NCBI GenBank assembly: GCA_008501835.1
Contig: QQUB01000615.1
Location: forward strand, 1 to 13,873
Length of the DNA: 13,873 nucleotides
Direction: 5' to 3'
DNA from: Bacteroidota bacterium
Lineage (GTDB): Bacteria; Bacteroidota; Bacteroidia; Chitinophagales; Saprospiraceae
The notes beneath the pieces were generated by a model. It saw nothing but the letters and a program-made list of their open reading frames with translations, made no database searches and had not been told where the DNA came from. Positions 6,383 through 13,851 of the stretch are shown one piece after another. How positions within the stretch are numbered: the stretch's first letter is position 1; each line of letters starts with the position of its first letter. Position numbers and translations under genes: made by a program.

Positions 6383-7801
6383 ATGAAAATTCTTCTAACG
6401 GGTACAACCGGATATATTGGGAAACGATTGCTCTATGAATTGTTAGAAAAAGGGCACGAAGTTGTTTGCTGCGTTCGGGACAAAAAAAGATTCGATGCGG
6501 GGCAATATAATGAAGGTAAGCTCGAAGTCATTGAAGTTGATTTTTTGTTGGAATCTACCCTGAAAGTCATTCCGGAAGATATTGATGTCGCCTTTTACCT
6601 CATTCATTCAATGTCAACCTCTATCGATGAATTTGATAAACTGGAAGAAAAAACTGCCAGGAATTTCAAAGAGAGTCTTGAATCGACTGATGTTCAGCAG
6701 GTGATTTACTTGAGTGGAATATCGAATGATGACCAACTGTCCAAACATTTGAGTTCCAGACGGCATGTTGAACAGGTATTACAATCCAATAAATACCATC
6801 TGACAACCCTCAGAGCCGGGATCATCATTGGATCCGGGAGTGCTTCTTTCGAGATCATGCGGGATCTGGTGGAAAAATTACCGGTTATGGTTGCTCCGAG
6901 ATGGTTGGAAACGCGTTCTCAACCCATTTCCGTCAGGAATGTCCTGGAGTTCCTCATGGGAGTTATGCATTATGCTCCATCGTATGATACAAGCTTTGAT
7001 ATTGGCGGCCCTGAAATTTTAACCTATAAGGAAATGTTGCTCAGGTTTGCTCAGGTCAGGAAATTGAAAAGATACATATTTACGGTACCGGTAATGACTC
7101 CAAAGCTATCGTCCTATTGGCTTTATTTCGTAACTTCCACTTCTTATAAACTGGCTGTAAATCTGGTTGACAGTATGAAAGTTGAGGTGATCTGTGAGCA
7201 AAATTCCCTTGCAGATCAGTTGGGGATAAAGCTTCTGACATATGAGGAAGCTGTGGGAGTTGCCTTTGAACGAATCGTAATGAAAAGCGTAGTTTCCAGC
7301 TGGAAAGATGCCCAGTCCAGTGATGTGTTGTCCAGGGGAATTTCGAAACTTGTGGAAGTGCCATCTTTTGGTTGTTTTGTCGATAAAAGGACTTCCAAGG
7401 TTAATGACGATGAAAAAACGCTGAACAGGATTTGGGCTATTGGTGGGGAGAATGGATGGTATTATGCTAATGGGCTGTGGGCCATCAGAGGTTTTTTGGA
7501 TAAGCTGGTAGGTGGAGTCGGGTTGAGACGGGGCCGAAAACATCCATGGGAGATTTCTGCCGGGGATGCGCTGGATTTCTGGCGGGTATTACTTGCCGAT
7601 AAAGAAGATAAACGGCTCCTGTTATATGCAGAGATGAAGTTGCCCGGAGAAGCATGGCTGGAGTTTAAGATCCGAAATGGATTATTGATTCAGACTGCCA
7701 CCTTTCGACCATTGGGAGTATTCGGCAGGTTGTACTGGTATGGGGTTTTGCCCTTCCATGGAGTAATTTTCAATGGCATGATCAGGAAATTGACAGAATG
7801 A
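6383..7801 (+). CDS. Atypical SDR with DUF2867-like C-terminal domain
   Basis: NAD(P)-binding protein of 472 residues with two parts. The N-terminal extended/atypical SDR domain (about 1-300) starts with MKILLTGTTGYIGKRL, giving the cofactor loop TGTTGYIG (6-13). It includes VIYLSGIS near 107-114, but has no YxxxK pair after it: the expected region reads SRRHVEQVL. TLRAGIIIGSGS (142-153) is typical of NmrA-like and atypical SDRs. The C-terminal part (about 320-470) is rich in Trp, Tyr and Gly (GGENGWYYANGLWAIRG at 354-370, and FRPLGVFGRLYWYGVLP at 441-457) and matches the DUF2867 pattern as I know it; lipid or small hydrophobic ligands are plausible there. The gene is sandwiched between the SDR (3 nt) and the lipocalin (29 nt), so all three are probably one transcript. 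The biochemical role is not established. Confidence 0.82.
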   Translation: MKILLTGTTGYIGKRLLYELLEKGHEVVCCVRDKKRFDAGQYNEGKLEVIEVDFLLESTLKVIPEDIDVAFYLIHSMSTSIDEFDKLEEKTARNFKESLESTDVQQVIYLSGISNDDQLSKHLSSRRHVEQVLQSNKYHLTTLRAGIIIGSGSASFEIMRDLVEKLPVMVAPRWLETRSQPISVRNVLEFLMGVMHYAPSYDTSFDIGGPEILTYKEMLLRFAQVRKLKRYIFTVPVMTPKLSSYWLYFVTSTSYKLAVNLVDSMKVEVICEQNSLADQLGIKLLTYEEAVGVAFERIVMKSVVSSWKDAQSSDVLSRGISKLVEVPSFGCFVDKRTSKVNDDEKTLNRIWAIGGENGWYYANGLWAIRGFLDKLVGGVGLRRGRKHPWEISAGDALDFWRVLLADKEDKRLLLYAEMKLPGEAWLEFKIRNGLLIQTATFRPLGVFGRLYWYGVLPFHGVIFNGMIRKLTE

Positions 7802-7830
7802 ATTTCACCAATACTTAAAAGCTGAGTCCT

Positions 7831-8352
7831 ATGAAAAAAGAATTCATGATCTTTCTGGCTATGCTGGGATTGTTTTCCTGTAAAACTGCTAAAGAGTTAC
7901 CTACCGTAGATGTTGTTGATCTGGATAAATATTCCGGTCTCTGGTATGAAATTGCCAAATTGCCCAATAGTTTTGAAAAAGGTCTGGACTGTGTGACAGC
8001 AACCTATTCTTTAAAGGACAATGGTAAGATCAAAGTAGAAAACAAGGGCCGGTTGCTCAAAGATGTCTCAAGGTATAAGGATATTACCGGAACTGCATGG
8101 GTGCCGGATGAAGCTTTCCCAGGAAGAATTAAAGTTCGGTTTTTCTGGCCTTTTTCCGGAGACTATTATATCATTGATCTGGGTGAGCAATATGAATATG
8201 CCCTGGTCGGGAGCCCATCAAGAAATTTTTTGTGGATTTTATCCAGGACCCCTGAAATGGATAAGGACCAGTTTGATCAACTCCTCGAAGTTGCAGCCAG
8301 GAATGGATTCGATACCTCTGCAGTAGAATCAGTTAATCAGGATTGTGACTGA
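7831..8352 (+). CDS. blc: Lipocalin lipoprotein (Blc-type)
   Basis: Membrane-anchored bacterial lipocalin of 173 residues that probably binds or carries lipids such as fatty acids or lysophospholipids. The N-terminus MKKEFMIFLAMLGLFSC is a lipoprotein signal with Cys17 as the acylated residue. The first lipocalin signature follows: YSGLWYEIAKLPNSFEKG (34-51), with the conserved G-x-W at 36-38. Later conserved parts include the ITGTAWVPD strand, RIKVRFFWPFSGDYYIIDL and YALVGSPSRNFLWILSRTP, all typical of Blc/apolipoprotein D-like proteins. Cys54 and Cys172 could form the disulphide seen in some lipocalins; that is inference. It is the last gene of the SDR/DUF2867 unit, which suggests that the cluster works on lipids or oxidised membrane products. 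Confidence 0.93.
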   Translation: MKKEFMIFLAMLGLFSCKTAKELPTVDVVDLDKYSGLWYEIAKLPNSFEKGLDCVTATYSLKDNGKIKVENKGRLLKDVSRYKDITGTAWVPDEAFPGRIKVRFFWPFSGDYYIIDLGEQYEYALVGSPSRNFLWILSRTPEMDKDQFDQLLEVAARNGFDTSAVESVNQDCD

Positions 8353-8404
8353 TATCAAAACCATTATTTAGGACTTTTCAATATTCAGTCCCCTCTATTG
8401 AGGA

Positions 8405-8440
8405 CCCGTAACACTGATACGGGCTTAAAAGCTTTGTTTT
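8405..8440 (+). terminator. Possible terminator after blc
   Basis: CCCGT (8405-8409) and ACGGG (8419-8423) form a 5-bp stem with a 9-nt loop, followed by a small GCTT-AA-AAGC palindrome and a T-rich tail interrupted by one G. It is in the right place to end the three-gene transcript but is weaker than the terminator at 11034. Confidence 0.3.
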
Positions 8441-8621
8441 CCATCAATAATCAAGTCAATTTTGTTTATTTTATTTGCCTCTATATTGAACTAAAATGCA
8501 AGAAAGCTGACAATTAATGATATTTTGTTTAATAAAAAATAAAATAAATTAAACAAAAATAGTCTTTGCATGTTTACTGAGCATACCAATCACCTTAAGG
8601 TTAATTTTTATTAATCAAAAA
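8441..8621. other. AT-rich leader region of the fasciclin gene
   Basis: Very A/T-rich spacer, especially 8511-8560, likely to hold the promoter of the surface-protein gene. TAGTCTTTG at 8560-8568 resembles the Bacteroidota -7 element with one extra base. CCTTAAGG (8593-8600) and TTAAT-TTTT-ATTAA (8601-8614) are small palindromes close to the start codon. No gene is seen. Confidence 0.35.
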
Positions 8622-10994
8622 ATGACTCAAAACATGAAAAGAACTTTAAACACTTTGATTTTTTTGATGCTTTCGCTCACGATCTCTTTTGGACAAACAA
8701 TTACAGATATCGTAGTGAACAGTGCAGATCACAACACTCTTGAAGCAGCAGTAATCGCTGCAGAGTTAGCTGATGACCTGGCCAGTGAAGGCCCTTTTAC
8801 CGTATTTGCACCGACAGATGCTGCTTTTGCAGCCTTACCCGAAGGAACAGTTGAGGCTCTCTTAATGGACCCGACAGGAGAGCTTGCCGAGATATTATTG
8901 TATCACGTAGTGAATGGAGCTGTAATGTCTTCAGACCTTTCTGATGAACAAATGGTTATGACTTTGGAAGGTTCCGAGATTACAGTTACCATTAATGATA
9001 TGGGAGTATTTATCGACCATGCCATGGTAACTATGGCCAATATCGAAGCTTCCAATGGAATCATCCACGTCATTGATGCAGTTATTCTTCCAAGTGAACC
9101 TAGTGTTGTGGAGATTATTGTAGACAGTGAAGATCATACTACCCTGGAAGCGGCTGTAATTGCTGCTGAGTTGGCGGATGATTTGTCAGCTGATGGTCCG
9201 TTTACCGTATTTGCACCGACAGATGCTGCTTTTGCTGCCCTGCCAGCGGGAACAGTTGAGGCCTTGTTGCAAGACCCAACCGGAGAACTTGCTCAGATTT
9301 TATTATACCATGTTGTTGCAGGAGAAGTATTGTCTACCGACCTCAATCATGGACAAACTGTAATGTCCTTGCAAGGATCAGATATTGAAATATCCATTAA
9401 TGACGATGGCGTATTCATTAATGAGGCGATGGTAACAGTTGCCGATATTGATGCTTCTAACGGAGTTGTTCATGTTATCGATGCAGTTATTCTTCCACCT
9501 CCTGCCGAACCAAGTGTAGTGGAGATTATCGTAGACAGTGAAGATCATACCATTTTGGAAGCAGCGGTGATTGCTGCAGAATTGGCAGATGATCTTTCCG
9601 GCGAAGGCCCATTCACGGTATTTGCCCCAACGGATGCTGCTTTTGCCGCTTTGCCGGCAGGGACTGTCGAGGCTTTATTACTTGACCCAACCGGAGAGTT
9701 GGCGCAGATCCTTTTGTATCACGTAGTCAGTGGAGAAGCGTTCTCTACAGATCTTTCCGATGGCCAAATGATTCCAACTTTACAGGGATCAGATATTATG
9801 GTTACGATCAATGACGATGGTGTATTCATCAATGATGCGATGGTGACCGTTGCCAATATTGATGCTGACAATGGAGTTGTACACGTAATTGATGCGGTTA
9901 TTTTACCGCCATCAGAGCCGAGTGTAGTTGAAATTATCGTAGATAGTGAAGATCACACCATTTTGGAAGCAGCGGTTATTGCTGCTGAATTGGCGGATGA
10001 TCTCTCAACTGATGGCCCGTTCACAGTATTTGCCCCAACGGATGCTGCTTTTGCGGCTTTGCCGGCAGGAACTGTTGAGACTTTACTGCAGGATCCAACC
10101 GGAGAATTGGCAAATATTCTCCTATATCATGTAGTAGGTGGAGAGGCATTCTCTACAGACCTGAGTGATGGTCAAATGATTACAACTTTGCAGGGATCAG
10201 ACGTAACCGTAACGATCAATGACAATGGCGTATTCATCAATGATGCGATGGTAACTGTAGCCGATATAGACGCCTCCAATGGAGTTGTACATGTCATTGA
10301 TGCGGTTATTTTGCCACCATCAGAGCCAAGTGTAGTGGACATCATTGTAGATAGTGAAGTACATACTACTTTAGGAGCAGCGGTAATTGCTGCAGAACTG
10401 GCAGATGATCTTTCAGGTGAAGGTCCGTTCACGGTATTTGCACCAACAGACGATGCGTTTGCAGCCCTGCCAGCCGGAACTGTTGAAGCTTTACTGCAGG
10501 ATCCAACCGGTGATCTGGCAACCATTCTCCTTTACCACGTAGTGGGTGCAGAAGTATTCTCAACAGATCTTTCTGATGGTCAGATGGCAACAACGCTCCA
10601 GGGCGAAGATGTTACCGTAACGATCAATAACGATGGTGTATTCATCAACGATGCGATGGTAACTGTTGCGGATATTGATGCCTCCAATGGAGTTGTACAT
10701 GTAATCGATGCGGTATTATTACCCTCTTCCATTACAGGATTGAATCCTGTCTTTGAAGGAGGTATTACGGTTTCTCCAAATCCTGCAACATCATTCCTCG
10801 AGATTCAGTTGCCAGTTGATTTGGGTGGAGAAAAGAATTTCCAGCTGATGGATGCCAATGGCCGATTGGTGACTACTCAAAAGACACAAGATCAATATAC
10901 TAAACTGGATGTCGGTAACCTTGCAGCAGGATTTTACTTCCTGCGCATTGATACTGTAGCCGGTAGTTATTATGATAAAATAGTAATTAGATAG
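8622..10994 (+). CDS. Five-FAS1-domain surface protein with T9SS sorting domain
   Basis: Predicted secreted adhesin-like protein of 790 residues. A signal peptide covers residues 1-24 (cleavage near SFG/QTI). Five tandem FAS1 (fasciclin, beta-Ig-H3) domains follow at about 26-157, 161-293, 298-430, 434-566 and 570-702, each carrying the GPFTVFAPTDAAFAALP and LLYHVV boxes and ending HVIDAVILP, joined by short Pro-rich linkers. Residues 713-790 form a type IX secretion C-terminal sorting domain (ITVSPNPATSFLEIQL, LAAGFYFLRI, terminal DKIVIR). It should cross the outer membrane by T9SS and be attached to the surface or released. FAS1 domains generally mediate adhesion; the ligand here is unknown. 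Residues 8-737 contain no Lys or Arg, which is very unusual. ATG at 8634 (MKRTLN...) is an equally good start, making it 786 residues. It is monocistronic: AT-rich DNA precedes it and a strong terminator follows. Confidence 0.93.
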   Translation: MTQNMKRTLNTLIFLMLSLTISFGQTITDIVVNSADHNTLEAAVIAAELADDLASEGPFTVFAPTDAAFAALPEGTVEALLMDPTGELAEILLYHVVNGAVMSSDLSDEQMVMTLEGSEITVTINDMGVFIDHAMVTMANIEASNGIIHVIDAVILPSEPSVVEIIVDSEDHTTLEAAVIAAELADDLSADGPFTVFAPTDAAFAALPAGTVEALLQDPTGELAQILLYHVVAGEVLSTDLNHGQTVMSLQGSDIEISINDDGVFINEAMVTVADIDASNGVVHVIDAVILPPPAEPSVVEIIVDSEDHTILEAAVIAAELADDLSGEGPFTVFAPTDAAFAALPAGTVEALLLDPTGELAQILLYHVVSGEAFSTDLSDGQMIPTLQGSDIMVTINDDGVFINDAMVTVANIDADNGVVHVIDAVILPPSEPSVVEIIVDSEDHTILEAAVIAAELADDLSTDGPFTVFAPTDAAFAALPAGTVETLLQDPTGELANILLYHVVGGEAFSTDLSDGQMITTLQGSDVTVTINDNGVFINDAMVTVADIDASNGVVHVIDAVILPPSEPSVVDIIVDSEVHTTLGAAVIAAELADDLSGEGPFTVFAPTDDAFAALPAGTVEALLQDPTGDLATILLYHVVGAEVFSTDLSDGQMATTLQGEDVTVTINNDGVFINDAMVTVADIDASNGVVHVIDAVLLPSSITGLNPVFEGGITVSPNPATSFLEIQLPVDLGGEKNFQLMDANGRLVTTQKTQDQYTKLDVGNLAAGFYFLRIDTVAGSYYDKIVIR
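8697..10727 (+). repeat. Five tandem FAS1-coding repeats, about 405-411 bp each
   Basis: In-frame units begin near 8697, 9102, 9513, 9921 and 10329. Units 2-5 are highly alike in protein and share long DNA matches (for example the GTATTCATCAATGATGCGATGGT type of segment), with differences mostly at third codon positions. Unit 1 is more diverged. This pattern indicates tandem duplication followed by selection on the protein, and makes the array prone to recombination and assembly collapse. Confidence 0.9.
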
Positions 10995-11033
10995 GGTTTT
11001 TATTCCTCACTTTAAACAAGTTTTTTCATTTCG

Positions 11034-11069
11034 GAAGCTCTTTGCTGTGCAAAGGGCTTCTTTTTGTTT
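11034..11069 (+). terminator. Strong intrinsic terminator after the fasciclin gene
   Basis: GAAGCTCTTTGC (11034-11045) pairs with GCAAAGGGCTTC (11049-11060) over 12 positions with a single G-U wobble and a TGT loop. TTTTTGTTT follows directly. It starts 39 nt after the stop codon, so it ends the surface-protein transcript and separates it from the next operon. Confidence 0.88.
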
Positions 11070-11113
11070 AAGAGAAGGCGTAACTTGCTTAATTTAGTCG
11101 CAAAGAATGTCAT

Positions 11114-11860
11114 ATGGTTTTTCATGTTTTAAATGGTGATGCGCTGAAGGATCAACTGTCAGGGATAATTCGGGGAGAATTGATCGTTGCCCGGGAATGT
11201 TTAATAGATGGACCTGTAGATGGGGAATTGCTGGAGCACTTTTTTCAACAGCGGGCAGAATTTATTGAGGAGGCCTATGGAAATGATTCCGGGTCCTATT
11301 TTGATCTTGTGGTCCCGGAGTTTGACAAATTACTCGGGATTCCCAATAATACGACCATCAATTTGTGGTTCGAGGATGACCTGTTTTGTCAGGTTAATTT
11401 TTGGTTTATTTGTCATCTGTTATCTCAGAAAAAAGAGTCATTTGAGACTTACCTTATACGGCCTATTCCAAATGCGAAATATGGTTTTGGAAGTATGGAT
11501 ACGAAACAATTGAAAACCGCATTGTACAAACGAGTAAAACTTTTTCAGGAAGACCTTGAAGTAATTGCAGAATTATGGAATGCTTATCGTTCCAATGATC
11601 CAAGAGTTTTATTGGAATCCGGTAACGGTCTTCCCCAAAAATTCTCCTTTATTCTGCCGGCCATTCATGCTCAATTGGATCGCTTGCCAAAAAATGGTAA
11701 CCCAGGGAGACCGGAAGCTACTTTGATCCAGATCATGCACGATCTTCAGACAACAGATTTCGGGCCGGTTTTTAAAGAATTTTCAGAACGTGAAAATATC
11801 TACGGGTTTGGTGATTTACAGGTCAGACATATGTTTGATGAAATCTTAAACCAGGGGTGA
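11114..11860 (+). CDS. DUF1835 domain-containing protein
   Basis: Cytoplasmic protein of 248 residues with no signal peptide or membrane segment. The start VFHVLNGDALKDQL and the ARECLIDGPV segment (26-35) are the pattern I associate with DUF1835, whose function is not established. LWFEDDLFCQVNFWFICHLL (84-103) is another conserved-looking stretch with acidic residues and aromatics. The C-terminal half is mostly predicted helix by composition. The stop codon overlaps the ATG of the NUDIX gene in TGATG, which implies translational coupling and a linked role. The ATG at 11114 directly precedes the conserved motif, so the start is secure. I cannot assign a reaction. Confidence 0.75.
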   Translation: MVFHVLNGDALKDQLSGIIRGELIVARECLIDGPVDGELLEHFFQQRAEFIEEAYGNDSGSYFDLVVPEFDKLLGIPNNTTINLWFEDDLFCQVNFWFICHLLSQKKESFETYLIRPIPNAKYGFGSMDTKQLKTALYKRVKLFQEDLEVIAELWNAYRSNDPRVLLESGNGLPQKFSFILPAIHAQLDRLPKNGNPGRPEATLIQIMHDLQTTDFGPVFKEFSERENIYGFGDLQVRHMFDEILNQG

Positions 11861-12297
11861 TGGTAAAAAAGCAACACCTGGGAGTATATTGTCTGATCTT
11901 TTCTCCTGAAAACGAATTGGCCCTTATTCATAAAAAGAGAGGTCCCTATACCGGTTTGCTCGATCTTCCGGGAGGTTCCATAGAATATGGAGAAGAAGTC
12001 GAAGAGGCATTGAAGCGAGAGATATTGGAAGAGACCGGATTAGCGCTTGAACGATTTTCTTTGCGTAACGTCATTTCCTTTAATCATGAATATCAGGAGC
12101 AGGAACTAGCCCATAATCTTTTTCATATAGCGATAATTTACGAGGGAGTTGTCGACGAAAAAGAGCAACTGAAGCCTACCGTTTCGGACCTCGATGCTTC
12201 TGATGCAGAGTGGGTTCCGCTTGGAGCATTGGAGCAAGATAAAGTAAGTCCTCTTCTATGGAATGTTCTGGCCAGGTGGGAGCATTCCGGGTTTTAA
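11860..12297 (+). CDS. NUDIX hydrolase
   Basis: NUDIX-fold hydrolase of 145 residues that probably cleaves a nucleoside diphosphate linked to another moiety. The complete Nudix box lies at residues 39-61: G39, E45, R53-E54, E57-E58 and G60 fit Gx5Ex7REUxEExGU, so the metal-binding catalytic residues are present. The order KKRGPYTGLLDLPGGS just before it is like ADP-ribose or NTP pyrophosphatases of the MutT group; the exact substrate cannot be inferred. The ATG at 11860 overlaps the upstream stop as TGATG and is preferred; a GTG at 11857 would add one residue. The methyltransferase follows after 9 nt, so it sits in the middle of a compact operon and may serve in nucleotide clean-up. Confidence 0.92.
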   Translation: MVKKQHLGVYCLIFSPENELALIHKKRGPYTGLLDLPGGSIEYGEEVEEALKREILEETGLALERFSLRNVISFNHEYQEQELAHNLFHIAIIYEGVVDEKEQLKPTVSDLDASDAEWVPLGALEQDKVSPLLWNVLARWEHSGF

Positions 12298-12306
12298 ACA
12301 ATAGCG

Positions 12307-13095
12307 ATGAAAGCCAAGTATGATAGCATTGGGATTCAGTATAATCAAACCAGGAAAGCCGATAAATTTCTGGTAGGTAGATTAGCTTATTACCTCGCTC
12401 CTGAAAAGGACGGAATTTATCTGGATATTGGCTGCGGAACCGGTAATTATACTATTGCATTACAGGCTGTAAATGGCAAATTCACAGGTGTTGACCCCTC
12501 TGAAGAAATGATCAAAAAAGCTCGTTCCGGGAATCAGGATATTGATTGGCAACTAGGGACAGCTGAACAAACTGGATTTCCTTCTGATTGGTTTGATGGA
12601 GTAATCGCAAGTTTAACCATACACCACTGGACAAACCTTGAAACGGCTTTTGTTGAAATGGCAAGAGTTATGAAAAGAGGAGCGAAAATGGTCATTTTTA
12701 CTTCCACACCTGAACAAATGAAGGGGTATTGGCTGAACCATTATTTCCCAGAAATGCTTGTGGATTCTATGAGGCAAATGCCTTCATCCCAAACTGTCCG
12801 GAATTCCCTTAAACAGGCAGGCTTAAAAATCGTTACAAAGGAACCTTATCATATTAAACCGGATTTACAGGACCTCTTCCTTTACAGCGGGAAATTTGAC
12901 CCGGAGTTATATTTCAAACCGGAGGTACGTTCCGGTATTTCTTCTTTTGCTGATCTGGCCAATGCTGAAGAAGTTGCCAAAGGTTTGGAGAAACTTCGGC
13001 AGGATATCGAAAGCCACGAGTTTACCCAGGTGGCAAAGTCGTTCGAAAATAAGCTTGGAGATTATCTTTTTATCGTGGCAGAGAAACCCGTTTGA
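12307..13095 (+). CDS. Class I SAM-dependent methyltransferase
   Basis: Soluble methyltransferase of 262 residues, small-molecule type (Methyltransf_11/25-like). Motif I is LDIGCGTGNYT (39-49). GVDPSEEMIKKA (61-72) holds Asp63, the expected ribose contact. The segment DGVIASLTIHHW (about 98-109) is motif IV, and ARVMKRGAKMVIFTST follows as the next strand of the fold. The N-terminal YDSIGIQYNQTRKAD is typical of the UbiE/MenG-like group, but the C-terminal part (about 140-262) is not one I recognise, and the substrate is unknown. It starts 9 nt after the NUDIX gene and ends 16 nt before the Crp/Fnr gene, so it belongs to the same run of genes. Confidence 0.87.
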   Translation: MKAKYDSIGIQYNQTRKADKFLVGRLAYYLAPEKDGIYLDIGCGTGNYTIALQAVNGKFTGVDPSEEMIKKARSGNQDIDWQLGTAEQTGFPSDWFDGVIASLTIHHWTNLETAFVEMARVMKRGAKMVIFTSTPEQMKGYWLNHYFPEMLVDSMRQMPSSQTVRNSLKQAGLKIVTKEPYHIKPDLQDLFLYSGKFDPELYFKPEVRSGISSFADLANAEEVAKGLEKLRQDIESHEFTQVAKSFENKLGDYLFIVAEKPV

Positions 13096-13111
13096 CATAA
13101 ACCTTTTGTAA

Positions 13112-13693
13112 ATGCACTTAGATCACTTTTTTGAAAATATTCAAAAAATCCAGCCCCTTACACCTGAGGCCAAAAAGGCTCTGGCGGACCTGCTTGAAAT
13201 CATTGAACTTAAAAAATCGGACTTCCTTTTTCGGGAAGGAGATCGGGTACATCATGCAGGTTTTTTGATTAAGGGCGTAATCAGGGTGTATTACAATAAA
13301 GATGGAAATGAATACAACAAAACTTTTTTTATCCCCGGAACTTTTCCAACTCCGCTAACGGCATTGCTGACTTCAGGAGTCTCTCAGCTGGATTTTCAGG
13401 CATTGACAGATTGTGTAATTGTTCGCTTCCCCTATCGTAAATTCAAAGAGTTGTTTGATCGACATCGCAGCCTGGAGAGACTTATGCTCAGAATCCTGGA
13501 ACAGATATGGATCAAAAAAGAACGCCACGATATCCATATGGTAACCAATGACGCTACCACCAATTATTTCATTTTCCGGAAAGAATTTCCCGGCCTTGAA
13601 CAACAGATTCCACAATATCACATCGCTTCATACCTTGGGATCACTCCAATTCAGTTAAGCCGTATAAGGGCAAAATTGTCCTCAAAAGGCTAA
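13112..13693 (+). CDS. Crp/Fnr family transcriptional regulator
   Basis: Short regulator of 193 residues, the usual size in Bacteroidota. An N-terminal cyclic-nucleotide-binding-type beta barrel spans about 10-115 (FLFREGDRVHHAGFLIKGVIRVYY at 38-61), followed by a dimerisation helix and a C-terminal helix-turn-helix at about 166-189, with IASYLGITPIQLSRIRAKL matching the recognition-helix pattern. The phosphate-binding cassette expected for cAMP is not evident (the region reads FIPGTFPTPLTALLTSG), and there is no Cys cluster for an iron-sulphur centre, so the signal is unknown. It follows the methyltransferase by 16 nt and may be cotranscribed, although it could also control the gene beyond the right edge. 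No Crp-like operator was recognised nearby. Confidence 0.9.
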   Translation: MHLDHFFENIQKIQPLTPEAKKALADLLEIIELKKSDFLFREGDRVHHAGFLIKGVIRVYYNKDGNEYNKTFFIPGTFPTPLTALLTSGVSQLDFQALTDCVIVRFPYRKFKELFDRHRSLERLMLRILEQIWIKKERHDIHMVTNDATTNYFIFRKEFPGLEQQIPQYHIASYLGITPIQLSRIRAKLSSKG

Positions 13694-13732
13694 AACCACA
13701 GAAACCAATTTTAACAAAAAAAATATATTTTA

Positions 13733-13788
13733 CCCGCAACCCGCAAACCGCAACCCGCAACCCGCAACCCGCAACTCGCAACCCGCAA
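13733..13788. repeat. Eight-unit heptamer tandem repeat, CCCGCAA
   Basis: Eight 7-bp units fill exactly 56 bp: CCCGCAA twice, ACCGCAA, CCCGCAA three times, CTCGCAA, CCCGCAA. Two units differ by one base. It lies between the Crp/Fnr gene and the gene starting near the right edge and is GC-rich in AT-rich surroundings. It lacks spacers, so it is not CRISPR. Its copy number may vary by slippage. Confidence 0.9.
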
Positions 13789-13803
13789 CACTTCTTAACC
13801 TAT

Positions 13804-13816
13804 GTTAATGATTAAC
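13804..13816. promoter_or_regulatory. 13-bp perfect palindrome, candidate operator
   Basis: GTTAATGATTAAC has two 6-bp perfect arms around one central base. It overlaps TAACTTTT (13813-13820), which is one base from the -7 consensus TAnnTTTG, and lies 36 nt before the ATG at 13852. Such a site could bind a dimeric regulator of the downstream gene. A/T-rich palindromes do arise by chance. Confidence 0.35.
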
Positions 13817-13851
13817 TTTTCAGGACGATCCAATTTTGTTTTCAAAAAACT

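Noticed and set aside
7106..7543. 145-residue antisense open frame inside the DUF2867-type gene
   Set aside because: A shadow of a well-supported coding region, with no features of its own.
10172..10525. 117-residue open frame antisense to the FAS1 array
   Set aside because: Its Ser/Ala/Thr-rich translation reflects the codon pattern of the sense strand repeats.
13733..13788. CRISPR-like array
   Set aside because: Units are 7 bp and directly adjacent with no spacers, and no cas gene is present.
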